Assembly: GCA_963924555.1 (NCBI GenBank)
Contig: OZ004597.1
Location: 4,482,404-4,546,403, forward strand
Length of the DNA stretch: 64,000 nucleotides
Direction: 5' to 3'
From: Crambe crambe
Taxonomy: Eukaryota; Porifera; Demospongiae; Poecilosclerida; Crambeidae
In this document: positions 40,701-52,968 of the stretch, in pieces
How the letters are laid out: every line of letters starts with the position of its first letter
How positions within the stretch are numbered: the first letter of the stretch is position 1
Notes under the pieces: model-generated
What the model was told of the DNA's origin: nothing
What the model saw: the letters and a program-made list of their open reading frames with translations, nothing else
Databases searched by the model: none
Position numbers and translations under genes: made by a program

Positions 40701-42202
40701 TGAGCTCCCTTTTCCAGCAGTAATTTGACAACTCCAGAATGTCCTTCTTTACAAGCAAGCATTAAAGGAGATCCCCATTCTTCTTTCTGAAGGTTAAGTT
40801 GAGCACCATTTTCTGCCAACACTTTGGCTGCTTCATTATGTCCTTTTTGACAAGCAAACATCAAAGCAGATCGCCCGTTATTCTCCAACAGCACCGTATT
40901 CCACTGTCCTTTTTCACTAGCGCTGATCAGAGCTGAAGCCCCACTACCTGTCTGCTGGTCTACTTGAGCACCATTTTCTAGCAGCACTTAAATATCTTCC
41001 CTGACTGGCTATCATCAGAGGAGAATGCTCTTTACTCCACTGCAAATCTATCCTTGCCCATTTTCTATCAATACTTTTACTGTTTCAGAGTACCCTTTTG
41101 AACAGGCAAGCATTAATGCTGATCTCCCAATATTATCAAGTATATCAACCTGAGCACAACTTTTCAGGAGCAACCTGGCCACTTCAGGATATCCCTCATT
41201 GCTGGCAATAAACAATGCAGTATCTCCCTCGTTGTTCTGCATATCAACTGTAGCACCATTTTCTAGCAGGATCTTTTCCACTTTAGAATGTCCTTTTTTC
41301 ACAGTGACCACCATTCTTTTTTTTGCTTCAAGTCCACCCGAGCGCGATACTCAACAATCGGTAGCTGGATATCATCAAAACTGTTAGACCACTGGTGTCT
41401 TGAAAATCAGTATTAGCACCATTTCCTAGCAGCAATTTGGCCATCTTAAAGTGGCCTTTTCCACAGCTAGCCATCAAAGCAGATCGTCCACTATTATCTT
41501 GCAAGTTTAGCTACTTATTCAAGCAATAATTTGGCCACTTCAGTATGTCCTGACCAGCCATAATCAAGGAAGCTTTCCTGAAGATTAACCCATGCACCCT
41601 TTTCCAATAGTTCACTATATCCCTTTAAGCATAGATTGCATAGACTAAGCAACTGGGATTGGCAATATAAACTGCCCGGCCACTCCTTATTGCGCATGCC
41701 TGCATTAATTAATACAATAATCATCATATTAAGTGTGCAGCCATTGATCCTCTTCTTCACCTCTGCACCTTCTTGTTCTCTGCCCGAACTATGAGTGAAG
41801 ATATTGAAGCCTCCCTCTCAGTCGATCATCCCTGAGGAATATATTAAAAATTAATGTACTCTAATCATTGAGCTTTTTCTCTACTTGTTATGAATATAAA
41901 TTGGGGTCACTAGAAAAAACTTCACTTTTTCAAAAAAGGTACACAAAGACACACCCAGCAAATGTGAAACTCTTGAACACATGCAAAGTTCAGGTATGAG
42001 GGCATGAAGTAGAGTGTACACTAAACTCTGAAACTCTAAGTTGCAAATCTATTCTTCCATGTAAGGGGATACAGGTACACAAAGACAAAAAAATAATTCC
42101 TTTTTGCACAAGTAAGGTGGTGAAGTTACTAGCTATGCTATGGACTTACTTCTGAACTTCGAGAGGTTGATTCCTCCACGTTAGGCTTTTTCAGCTCTTC
42201 CA
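37790..42202 (-). pseudogene. ankyrin-ZU5-death-domain gene, several breaks
   Basis: Minus-strand blocks in order: a short exon 42150-42202 (RYVEELKKPNVEESTSR, donor GAA|GTAAGT); ankyrin repeats at about 41515-41760, 41048-41400 and 40466-40987 (for example ALFIASNEGYPEVARLLL, GRSALMLACSKGYSETV, SPLMLACKEGHSGVVKLLL); a ZU5-like block 39633-40075 (VGVSISIPK, SFILPDGYKPASPAYLIQP, NNVIVHIQHYV); two further exons at 39060-39240 and about 38770-38920 (TDIILETTDDQGWDIKF; LPEEDIVTFNNYSPSITI), possibly UPA-like; and a death domain at 37795-37965 (ALNKFQHDYPKDS, MEWLK, GRPTWKRLAKS). The order matches animal ankyrin/UNC5/PIDD-type adaptors. Breaks: frame change at 41055, part of a repeat missing near 40890-40925, in-frame TAA at about 39976, and a one-base shift inside the death domain. 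It may be a pseudogene or partly mis-sequenced. Confidence 0.65.
38290..38440. mobile_element. 151-bp palindromic MITE
   Basis: Inverted ends GTACAGTGAATTGCAAGTTG (38290 on) and, on the other strand, GTACAGTGAATCGCAAGTTG (ending 38440), extending to about 35 bp with few mismatches around an unrelated centre. Lies between the death-domain and upstream exons of the ankyrin-ZU5 gene. Confidence 0.8.
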
Positions 42203-42215
42203 CGTACCGCAATAT

Positions 42216-43620
42216 GGTGTCACAGTTTATTTTGTCGCTGGGAGATTCTGTCGTGGCGACAAAATATCCTAGGAAATTCTGTCGCGAGCGACCTAATCTC
42301 CTAGGATATTTCGTCACTGCCAGGATATATTGTCGCTGCATAAAGTAGCTATTAGAGAGGTGATATGATCGCTCACCAACAAATTGCACTACTGTAGCAA
42401 TAAAAAATTTCCTAGGTCGTTTCTGTCTTAGTGATGAATCTCTTCTATAATGATATCTCCTAGGATAATTTTTCACTAGTTATTAGCTATATTTCCATGC
42501 TGTTTATAGGTACATCAAAATCTCAAGCTTGTTAGCTATTCAGGAACATGTGTTATTTTTTTTCTAGTGTCTTGCTTAGCTAGAAAGCTAATATTTTTTG
42601 CAAGTGTACAGCGATGGAATATTTCTATATTGATGTGAATGCATGATTGAGCTTTATACTAATCAGTATTGGAAAATATTATAGATAGCTATTTATGTAT
42701 AATAGCTAGCTAGATGCCACAGAGCAACATGTCTCTTCGATACTATAGAAAGTAAAAAATTATAGTTCTTTATGTATACTGCTATAACATAGCTCAATAG
42801 CTACAGCTATATGTAGTGCATAGAGCTAGATAAGTAGCTAATATCCTGGGTGATTTTATTATACCACAAGAGATTTTATTACTAGCTATTGTAGATAATA
42901 GCTAGTTATATAGTGAGCAACAATCCTAGGAGATTGAGATTTTGTCGCTCTATATTATTATTATTATTATTATCATTATTATTATTATTATTTATTTTAT
43001 TTTTTTATTTTTTATTATTATTATTATTATTATGATTTACAGCACAAGATGAAATGAGATAAGTTACAACAAAAAAAGAAGATGGGGATATCAGACCATG
43101 ATCCACCAAGACTGGCCTAGCAACCAGGAGAGGAAAAAAAAACAACAAACTAACAGCCACAACAAACGAAGAATCAAACAAAAAAGAACAACAGAAAAAA
43201 GATTGGTCCATAATCTAGTCAGCTTTTTGAAATTATCTTTGGGAGTTGGAGATGTATAGCTATTGGAGAGCAACAAAATATGAGATTTTGTCACTCTATT
43301 GCTATACCTACAACTATCCATGTGAAGAACATAGGAGAGCAATAAATATCCTAGGAGATTTTACTTAACTTTAACTTTACTTTATGGTGAGTGACTATAG
43401 GAGACATCTATAGTCCGCTATCAATATAGTCATGCATGCAATACTGAGCAACAAAATGTCCTATAAGAGATGTATCAAGTAGCTACGTCTAATGTCTAAT
43501 ATAGCTAGCTGCGACAATATATTCTGGCGGCAACGAAATATCCTAGGAGATTAGGTCGCTCGCGACAGATATTTTGTCGCCGCGACAGAATCTCCCAGCG
43601 GCAAAATAAACTGTGACACC
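42216..43620. mobile_element. one complete unit of the 1.4-kb TIR family
   Basis: The clearest whole copy. It has perfect 10-bp ends, GGTGTCACAG at 42216-42225 and CTGTGACACC at 43611-43620, with imperfect similarity running more than 100 bp inward. The middle is a TTA-rich microsatellite (about 42955-43035) plus the family core. No target-site duplication could be recognised, perhaps because neighbouring copies have inserted or recombined. Confidence 0.75.
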
Positions 43621-43639
43621 AGCCGATTAGCTTATCTTG

Positions 43640-43985
43640 GAGTGCCGGCAGGACAATAATAGCTAATACATAGGCCTATGTATTATAATGGCGAGCGAGC
43701 GCAGCGAGCGTTAGGTGTATGGGACGTACTATTCACTCCAAGGCTAGGCAATACTCGCCCAAAGGGTTTCCTAAGGCAACCGAAGAGTTTGAGGTTAGAA
43801 GTATAAATATCGCTTTCAAACGGATGTTTGCAGCGTTGCCACTGTAGCGCATCGCATCGGTTAGTGCCGTGTACGTGTACTATTGAACGTGCGGTCTCGA
43901 TCTCGGGTTCGATTCCCGATTTGAATACTTTTTCCTTTTTCAATCTATGAAAAATTTTCTAAGTGTCTCCAAGAAGAAAATTCCG
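43640..43985 (+). repeat. SINE-like segment with tRNA-type T-arm
   Basis: Sits between two TIR units. It contains GCAGCGTTGCCACTGTAGCG and, 75 bases on, TCGGGTTCGATTCCCGA (about 43904-43920), a perfect 5-bp stem with a GGTTCGATTCC B-box of a tRNA gene. The upstream TAGCGCATCGCATCGG is a poor A-box. Related pieces in the opposite direction are at about 47210-47290, 47810-47850 and 50580-50770. It is more likely a tRNA-derived retroposon or captured tRNA remnant than a working tRNA, because no acceptor stem or CCA context could be drawn. Confidence 0.5.
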
Positions 43986-45289
43986 ATGCGCTGGGAGATT
44001 CTGTCGCGGCGATAAAATATCAGGAAATTCTGTCGAGAGCGACCTAATCTCCTAGGATATTTCGTCGCCGCTGTCATAGCTAGCTATATTAGACATTAGA
44101 CATAGCTACTTGATATATCTCTTGTAGGATATTTTGTTGCTCAGCACTGCATGCATGACTATATTGGATATTACATAGCCAGAGCATATAGCGGAGTATA
44201 GATATCTCCTATAGTCACTCACCATAAATTTAGTAAAGTTAAAATCTCCTAGTACATTTGTTATGTTCTTCACATACATAGAGTGACAAAATCTCATATT
44301 TTGTTGCTATATGTTTTTCACATCTCCAACTCCCAAAGATACTATATATTTCAACAAGCTGACTAGATTATGGACCAATCTTTTTTCTGTTGTTTTATTG
44401 TTTGTTTATTGTGGCTGTTATTATTATTTTTTAAATCCTCTCCTGGTTGCTAGGCCAGTCTTGGTGGATCCTCAGCCTGGTCTAATAGCCCCATCTTCTT
44501 TTTTGGTGTAACTTATCTCAGTCATTAAAACGTCATCTTGTGCTGTAAATCATATAATAATAATAACAATAATAATAAAATAATAGTGATAATAATAATA
44601 ATATAGAATGACAAAATATCCTCAATCTCCTAGGATTGTTGCTCAGCATATAGCTATTGCTAACTAGCTATTATCTACTATAGCTAGTAATAAAACCTCC
44701 TGTGGTATAATAAAATCTCCCATATTGCAATAGCTATTGAGCTATGTTATAGCAGTATGTATAAAGAACTATAATTTTTTACTTTCTATAGTAGCTAAGA
44801 GACATGTTCTGTGACATCTAGCTAGCTATTACATCAATACAGATCAGTTATAAATATTCTATCGCTATACTGCAAAAAACATTAACTTTCTAACGAAGCA
44901 AGACACTAGTGAAGTGTGAGCGAATACACCCAACTATAGAGGTGAATAGCTAGCAAGCTTGAGATTTTGATGCAGCATAGAAATATAGCCAATAATTAGT
45001 GAAAAAATATCCTATAGGAGATAATAGAAGAGATTCATCACTAAGACAGAAAGGACCTAGGAGATTTTTTATTGCTAGGGCGGCGAGCGATTGTCTTTGA
45101 AAAATCAGATATAGCTATACTACCTCTCCAATAGCTACTTTATAATCAGCGACAATATATCCTGACGGCGACGAAATATCCTGGTCGCTCGCGACAGAAT
45201 TTCCTAGGATATTTTATCGCCGCGATAGAATCTCCCAGCGACGAAATATAGGTGAACTGTTACACCGGGACTATGTATTATAATGGCTC

Positions 45290-45540
45290 CTGTAAGGGAG
45301 CGAGAGGCGAGCGATAGGAGTATGAGACGTACTATTCACGCACTGTCATGGCAGGCCCAAAAGGTTCCCTAAGGCAACCAAAGAGTTTGAAGTTAGAAGG
45401 TGTTTTGCACCGTAGTTCATAGGTATAAAACACCAAACTCTTTGGTTGCCTTTGGGCCTGCCACAACAGTACGTGAGTGAATAGTACGTCCCATACTCCT
45501 AACGCTCGCTGCCGCTCCCTTGCAGGAGCTATTGTCTCGA
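45290..45540. repeat. imperfect palindrome inside the TIR cluster
   Basis: Left arm (about 45293-45395) and right arm (about 45425-45535) are inverted copies sharing GGCAACCAAAGAGTTTG / CAAACTCTTTGGTTGCC, GGCAGGCCC / GGGCCTGCC and GACGTACTATTCAC / GTGAATAGTACGTC, separated by about 30 bp. Single-arm versions of the same sequence lie at about 43715-43795, 46560-46700 and 48410-48530. Confidence 0.7.
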
Positions 45541-48500
45541 TGTAAGAGTTTACCGGTGTTTTGTCGCTGGGAGATTCTGTCGCGTCGACAAAAATTATGT
45601 CGCGAGCGACTTTGCAAAATATTCTAGATAGCTACTTACGTGTAATAGCTAGCTAGATGCTACAGAGCAACATGTCTCTTAGCTATTATAGAAAGTTAGA
45701 AAGTAAAAAATTAATAGCTCAATCATGGATTCAGCTAGATCAGTTATAAATATTCACACTTGAAAAAAATATTAACTTTCTAGCTAAGCAAGACACTAGA
45801 AAAAAAACATGCTCCTTTGAAGTATGAACGAATACACCAAACTATAAAGGTGAATAGCTAACAAACTTGAGATTTCGATGCACCATAGAATAATTATAGA
45901 AGAGATTCATCACCAAGATAAAAACGACCTATGAGATTTTTTATTGCTAAGGCAATTTGTTGGCGAGCGATTGCTACTTTATATGCAGCGCGCTACAATA
46001 TATCCTGGCGGGGACGAAATTAGGTCGCTCGCGACAAAATCTCCCAGCGATAAAATAAACGAAGCTAGACCTGCCCATATATAATTAGCTCTGTCTCGGA
46101 GATCAATCAACACATTAACGTATCCAGCAGAAGCTTAATAATGTACTAACTATAATCAAACACGAAATGAACCAGTTTGCTATGTTCACAGTTAGCGCCG
46201 TTGATTTTAGTACTAGGGCTGGGAGATTCTGTCGCGGCGACAAAATATTCTAGGAAATTCTGTCGCTAGCGATCTAATCTAGTCTCAGTCTGGATATATT
46301 GTCGCGCGCTGCATATAAAGTAGCTATTGAAGAGGTAATATAGCTATCTCTGATAATACAAAGACAATCGTTCGCCAATGAACTTCTAACCTCAAACTCT
46401 TGGCGAGTGTTGCTAGGCTAGGAGTTACAACAGTGCGTTAATAGTATATCCCATACACCTAACGCTCGCAGCGTTCGCTCGCCAATATAATACATAGGCC
46501 AGCTTCGATACGATAGCCTATGTATTAGCTACTATTGTCCTACCGGCACTTCAAGGTAACTAATAAGAGGTTCAATGTCTAAGGTTCAAAACACCGAATT
46601 CTTTAGTGTCCTTAGGGAACCCTTTGGGCCTGCCACAACAGTGCATGAGTGAATAGTACGTCCCATACTCCTAACTCTCGCTGCGCTCGCTCCCTTGCAG
46701 GAGCTATTATAATACATTGTCCCGGTGTCAGAGTTTACCGGTATTTGAAATTATGTCGCGAGCGACCTAATCTCATCACCGCAAGGATATATTGTCGCGC
46801 ACTGTATATAAAGTAGCTATTGGAGAGGTGTTATAGCTATATCAGATTATACAAAGACAATCGCTCTCCAATAAATTGTCCTAGCAATAAAAAATCTCAT
46901 AGGTCGTTTCTGTCTTGATGCTATATATTTCTATGCTGTTTATAGATGCATCGAAATCGTAAGCTTGTTAGCTATTAATCTTTATAGTTGCGTTTATTCG
47001 CTCCTACTTCAAAGGAGCAAGTTGTATTGATTAGCTAGAAAGTTAATATTTTTTAGAAGTGTACAGCAATGGAATATTTATAACTGATCTATATTCATGA
47101 TTGAGCTTTATACAAATCAATATTCTAGATAGCTACTTACGTGTAATAGCTAACTATCTCTTAGCTACTAGAAAGTAAAAAATTATAGTTTTTGCTATAA
47201 CATAATAGCTAGCTACAAATCGAGAATCGAACCCGAGACCGATGCGCTACAGTGGCAACGCTGCAAATATCCGCGATATTTATACTTTTAACCTCGAACT
47301 CTGGGCGAGTGTTACCTAGCCTTGAAGTCACAACAGTGCGTGAGTACGTCCAGAGATATTCTATCGCTTCGTTCTCTCGCCATTATAATACATAGGCAAG
47401 CTTCGCTTGCCTATGTATTAGCTACTATTGTCCTGCCGGCACTCCAATGTAAGCTTATTAGAGCCGGCTGCCGGTGTCACAGTTTATTTTGTCGCTGGGA
47501 GATTCTGTCGCGGCGATAAAATATTCTAGGAAACCTAATCTCTTAGGATATTTCTTCGCCGCCAAGATATATTGTCGCTGCATATTAATTTGCTATCGGA
47601 GAGGTAGTATAGCTATATCTGATTATATAAGCACAATCGCTCACCAACAAATTGCTCTCCTAGCAATAAAAATCTTCAACAGAGTCCGATATAGGCTGTG
47701 TCTACTGTCCCGGAAACGCGCGACAGACAACCAGTTCAGGCACCTGGTCCCGGCTCCAGGACACTTAAAAAAATTTTTTTTAAAGATAGAAAAAGAAAAA
47801 AAAACTCAAATTCGAGAATCGAACGCGAGACCACACATTCAATAGAACAGAATACTAACCATATATATATGTTTTCACTCTATTAACTGAAATTTCTACC
47901 CTTTCAGTTCATTAGTGTATGAGTATTTAATGCATTATTAAGCTGCTGCTGGATATGAGTTACGCGTTCATGTGTTGATTGATCTTTTAGATAATGTGGG
48001 CAGGTCTAGCTTCCGGTGGAGATTCTGTCGCGACGACAAAATATCCTAGTAAATTCTGTCGCGAGCGACCTAATCTCCTACGATATTTCGTCGCAGCCAG
48101 GATATATTGTCGCTGCATATAAAGTAGCTATCAGAGAGCTGGTATAGCTATATCTGATTATATAAAGACAATCGCTCACCAACAAATTGTGCTCCTAAAG
48201 CAATAAAAATCTCCTAGGTCGTTTCTACTACAATGTTCGATATATATATAGGCTGTGTCTACAGTCCCGGAAACGGGAACGGTCTGTTTAGGCCATAAAA
48301 TTTTTTTCAAAAATTGAAAAAGAAAAAAAACACCAATTCGCGAGACCACACATTCAATGCAGTACTAACCATAGATATATGATACGTGTAATATATCTAT
48401 GTACTACACCTTCTAACTTAAAACTCTTTGGTTGCCTTAGGGAACCCTTTGGGCCTGCCACGACAGTGCGTGAATTGTACGTCCCATTCTCCTATTCTTC

Positions 48501-49566
48501 GCTGCTCGCTCCCTTACAGGAGTCAATATATAGTCCCGGTGTCACAGTTTACCGGTATTTCGTCGCTGGGAGATTTATCGCGGCGACAAAATATCCTGGT
48601 AAATTCTGTCGCGAGCGACCAGGATATTTGGTCGCCGCCGCGATATAATATTGTCGCTGCATATAAAGTAGCTATTGGAGAGGTAGTATATTATACAAAG
48701 ACAATCGCTCGCCGCCCTAGCAATAAAAAATCTCCTAGGTCGTTTCTGTCTTAGTGATGAATCTCTTCTATTATCTCCTATAGGATATTTTTTCACTAGT
48801 TATTGGTTATATTTCTATGCTGCATCAAAATCTCAAGCTTGCTAGCTATTCACCTCTATAGTTGGGTGTATTCGCTCACACTTCACTAGTGTCTTGCTTC
48901 GTTAGAAAGTTAATATTTTTTGCAGTACAGCGATAGAATATTTATAACTGATCTATATTGATGTGAATGCTTTATACAAATCAATATTGGAAAATTTTCT
49001 AGATAGCTACTTAGGTATAATAGCTAGCTAGATGCCACAGAGCAACATGTCTCTTATCTACTATAAAAAGTAAAAAATTATAGTTCTTTATATGTACTGC
49101 TATAACATAGCTCAATAGCTATAGCTACATTAATATTGCTCATAGCTAGATAAGTAGCTAATATCCTGGGAGATTTTATTATACCACAAGAAGTTTTATT
49201 ACTAGCTATAGTAGATAATAGCTAGTTAGCAATAGCTCTATACTGAGCAGCAATCCTAAGAGATTGAGGAGATTTTGTCGCTCTATATTATTACTATTAT
49301 TATTATCTATTATTATTATTATTATATGATTTACAGCACGAGATGACGTTTTAATAAATGAGATAAGTTACAATAAAAAGGATGGGGTTATTCGACCAGG
49401 CTGCATGAGGATCCACCAAGACTGGCCTAGCAACCAGGAGAGAATTTAAAAAATAATAATAGCCACAACAAATAAACAATAAAACGACAGGAAAAAAGAT
49501 TGGTCCATAATCTAGTCAGTTTGTTGAAATATGTAGTGTCTTTGGGAGTTGGAGATGTGAAAAACA

Positions 49567-50222
49567 TGTGGGAAAACCCTCCGTCCAGCGAAAATTAAAT
49601 TTTTTTTGTTATGATAAAATTTATTATCTATGGCCCTTTAGCTCTTTATCGCGCAAATTTCAAAGCTATAGCTTTTATGACGCCTGAGGAACAGCTCTTA
49701 GAAAGATCGAGGTATCGTCCATTAGTGTTATTGTTTTTTCGAGAAAAGCTGACTAAGCAACGTGAACATTATTTCCGGACATGCCCGTGCACTATTAAAA
49801 TAGACGGTGGGTGGGGTTTCGAACTGTAGTTAGTAAGAAGCTAGTTTCTTGCCTTTTGGCTCGAGAAAGGTCCAACCAAAGCTCCGAGAAGAGAAGCAAG
49901 GTACCGAAGGTAGCGCAGATAGCTTAGTAAGTTCATATTTTCCAGCGCATAAGCTGGAAAGCCTACCTAAAGTTCAATGAATTTCAGCCTGACTAGAATC
50001 TCTGCGCACAAAGCTTCAATGGCAGACTAACTAACTTTAGCACTTCATTTGAAGCCTTTGTACTTGTAGTCTGAGCTCCAAACTTCATCTGTGCTTTATT
50101 CAAGGATCATAGTTGTCATTTATGCTTTAAAAAATTTTTAGCCAAATTTTGGCACTGCCAACTAAACGTGCTCGTATCTGATAATTAATTTTTGCACCGG
50201 ACGGAGGGTTTTCTCAGAGCCG
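49567..50222. mobile_element. 0.65-kb MITE inserted in a TIR-family copy
   Basis: Ends are inverted GGAAAACCCTCCGTCC (about 49570) and GGACGGAGGGTTTTC (about 50200-50214). Flanks read AAACAT and ACATATAGC, consistent with a 4-bp ACAT target duplication, because sibling copies of the host element run straight through this point. The interior has an open frame of 72 codons with no recognisable family and carries no transposase. Confidence 0.7.
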
Positions 50223-50879
50223 GTCACATATAGCAACAAAATATGAGATTTTATCACTCTATCTATGTAAAGAACATAGGACAGCACTAGGAGATTTTAC
50301 TTCACTAGGAGATTTTACTTCATTTTAACTTTACTAAATTTATGGTGAGTGACTATAGGAGATATCTATACTCCGCTATATGCTCTGGCTATGTAATATC
50401 CAATATAGTCATGCATGCAGTGCTGAGCAACAAAATATCCTATAAGAGTAGCTATGTCTAGCTAGCTGCGACAATATATCCTGGCGGCGACGAAATATCC
50501 TAGGAGATTAGGTCGCTCTCGACAGAATTTCCTGATATTTTATCGCCGCGACAGAATCTCCCAGCGCATCGGAATTTTCTTCCGGCAGGACACTTAGAAA
50601 ATTTTTCAAAGATTGAAAAAGGAAAAAGTATTCAAATCGGGAATCGAACCCGAGACCGCACGTTCAATAGTACACGTACACGGCACTAAACGATGCGATG
50701 CGCTACATTTGCAACGTTGCAAACAGTCCTGCCGGCACTCCAAGGTAATCTAATCAGAGCCGGCTGCCGGTGTCGCAGTTTATTTTGTCGCTGGGAGATT
50801 CTGTCTCGGCGACTGTCGCGAGCGACCTAATCTCCTAGGATATTTTGTTGCTGCCAGGATATATTGTCGCAGCTAGCTA

Positions 50880-51827
50880 CCGTATAGCGGGTATATTTCG
50901 AGGGGCGAAAATTTCGCGATTAGAACTTTTTGTCTATTTCGCGGGGAAATCATTCGCGTTTTAGATTTTGAAAAAAACCTGGCCGAAGCCAGCTGGCCAT
51001 ATGCGCGCGTGTACGAACACCTAGCTAGCTAGCTAAAGCATGCAAGTTTAGGCCATCTTTTGCTTGAGATTATTTTTAGACAGGTTAAATTTAAAACGAT
51101 ATCTGGAGTGCCGTAGTTAGTTAAGCGTTATATTGTGCAGCGATCCTTTTGCCGTGGCTGCGTAGCGATGATGATAGATGTTCTGCCGCCTCGAGCTCAC
51201 CAGACCATACACTGTAAAAACGAAAGTGTGTACTGCACACTAAATTGTCCCAATACACACACCAAAAACAAAAACAGTGTGTGTATTGGGACAAAATGGT
51301 GTGCAGTAAACACTTTCATTTTTACAGTGTAGATATACTAGACTACATCAAGCAAGGCTTTGTTTCGGGAACCATTGTGTGTCTTCCAACAGGTTGGTCA
51401 GAATAGTAGCTATGGACTGAAAGACCTTTCTTGGCGCTTGAGTCGGCCATGCTACGGCTGAGTACAGCTCATATATCTTTATTAGCTATAGACTGATTTT
51501 TAATTGTGTGCGCACGTGCACATGGTAAATTATTATCCCATGATTCACGTGATGCACATTCTTTGAAAGAACGGAAACCTGGCAATTGTTACCAGACGTA
51601 TTTTTCCCTTCCCCTCCTTGCAAAAATACATCTGGCACGAGACTAAGTCTATCCGTAGTAGAGTCAGACTGTGGACACACGAACTAGATGCAACTCTAGC
51701 TGGCCCGAGACTAGACTAGTGATTTGCCAAATTTCTCACGTGATTCGCGTGGTTAAATATTCGCGGTCAGAAGAGAAATCGCGAAATCCGCGAATTTTTC
51801 ACCCCTCGAAATATACCCGCTATACGG
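50880..51827. mobile_element. 826-bp TIR element, copy 2, with nested MITE
   Basis: Same ends as the copy at 33630-34455 and flanked by TA. Total length is 948 bp, which is exactly 826 plus a nested 120-bp element and its 2-bp target duplication. By eye only about seven to nine base differences separate the two copies outside the nested insert (for example CTCGAG versus CTTGAG and CGCGCACG versus CGTGCACA), so both were probably mobilised recently. Inserted into the 42-53 kb cluster. Confidence 0.9.
51210..51329. mobile_element. 120-bp hairpin MITE with TA target duplication
   Basis: Inverted ends CACTGTAAAAACGAAAGTGT and ACACTTTCATTTTTACAGTG, almost a perfect hairpin with centre ACACCAAAAACAAAAACAGT. 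TA on each side (51208-51209 and 51330-51331) is the duplicated target, proven by the empty site in the sister copy at 33630-34455 (ACCATAGATATAC). The TA target fits the Tc1/mariner group. Confidence 0.9.
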
Positions 51828-52968
51828 TATATTAGACATTAGACGTAGCTACTTGATACATCTCTTATATGATATTTTGTTGCTCAGCACTGCATGCATG
51901 ACTATATTGGATATTACATAGCCAGAGCATATAGCGGACTATAGACATCTCCTATAGTCACTCACCATAAGTTAAGTAAAATCTCCTAGGATATTTATTG
52001 CTCTCCTATGTTCTTCACATGCATAGTTGTAGGTATAGCAATAGAGTGACAAAATCTCATATTTTGTTGATCTCCAACTCCCAAAAGACACTATAATTAT
52101 ATTTCAAAAAGCTGACTAGATTATGGACCAATCTTTTTTCTGTTGTTCTTTTTGTTTGTTTGTTGTGGCTGTTTTTGTTGTTTTTTTTTTTAATCCTCTC
52201 CTGGTTGCTAGGCCAGTCTTGGTGGATCCTCAGCCTGCATGGTCTAATTGCCCCATCTTCTTTTTTGTTGTAACTTATCTCATTTCATCTTGTGCTATAA
52301 ATCATATAATAATAATAATAATAATAATAGTAATAATAATAATAATAATAATATAGAGCGACAAAATCACGATCTCCTAGAATTGTTGCTCACTATATAG
52401 CTATTGCTAACTAGCTATTATCTACAATAGCTAGTAATAAAATCTCCTGTGGTATAATAAAATCTCCCAGGATATTAGCTACTTATCTAGCTCTATGCAC
52501 TACATATAGCTATAGCTATTGAGCTATGTTATAGCAGTATATATAATTTTTTACTTTCTATAGTAGCTAAGAGGCATGTTGCTCTGTGGCATCTAGCTAG
52601 CTATTATACGTAAGTAGCTATCTAGAATATTTTCCAATACTGATTTGTTTAAAGCTCAATCGTGCATTCACATCAATATAGATCAGTTATAAATATTCTA
52701 TCGCTGTACACTTGCAAAAAATATTAACTTTATAGCTAAGCAAGACACGAAAAAAACAACAACAACATGCTCCTAATATATACCTAATAAGCTTGAGATT
52801 TTGATAATCAGATATAGCTATACCACCTCTCCAATAGCTACTTTATATGCAGCGACAATATATCCTGGCTGCGACGAAATATCCTAGGAGATTAGGTCGC
52901 TCGCGACAGAATTTCATATTTTATCGCCGCGACAGAATCTCCCAGCGACAAAATAAACTGTGACACCG

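Larger units (their letters stand above)
42216..52968. mobile_element. 10.7-kb nested cluster of non-autonomous TIR transposons
   Basis: Begins with GGTGTCACAGTTTATTTTGT at 42216 and ends with AAATAAACTGTGACACC at about 52966, so the whole block has inverted ends. Inside are many copies of the same terminal module in both orientations (for example 43511-43620, 43985-44075, 45150-45265, 46210-46315, 47474-47580, 48015-48115, 48540-48660, 50470-50575, 50767-50870, 52850-52968), each a mosaic of CCTAGGAGATTAGGTCGCTC, GCGACAGAATTTCC and CGCGACAGAATCTCCCAGCG. The core (ATTTACAGCACAAGATGA, then AAGACTGGCCTAGCAACCAG) recurs near 43030-43140, 44450-44550, 49330-49440 and 52205-52310, next to TAA/TTA microsatellites. 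No transposase is encoded. The left edge abuts an exon of the ankyrin-ZU5 gene. Confidence 0.85.

Noticed and set aside
42957-43040. TTA/TAA-rich tracts as possible replication origin or centromeric satellite.
   Set aside because: They recur at the same place within each copy of the TIR family, so they are part of the element.
42216-52968. CRISPR-like array or bacterial island because of many short regularly shaped repeats.
   Set aside because: Spacing is irregular, repeats occur in both orientations, and the surrounding genes are eukaryotic with introns.
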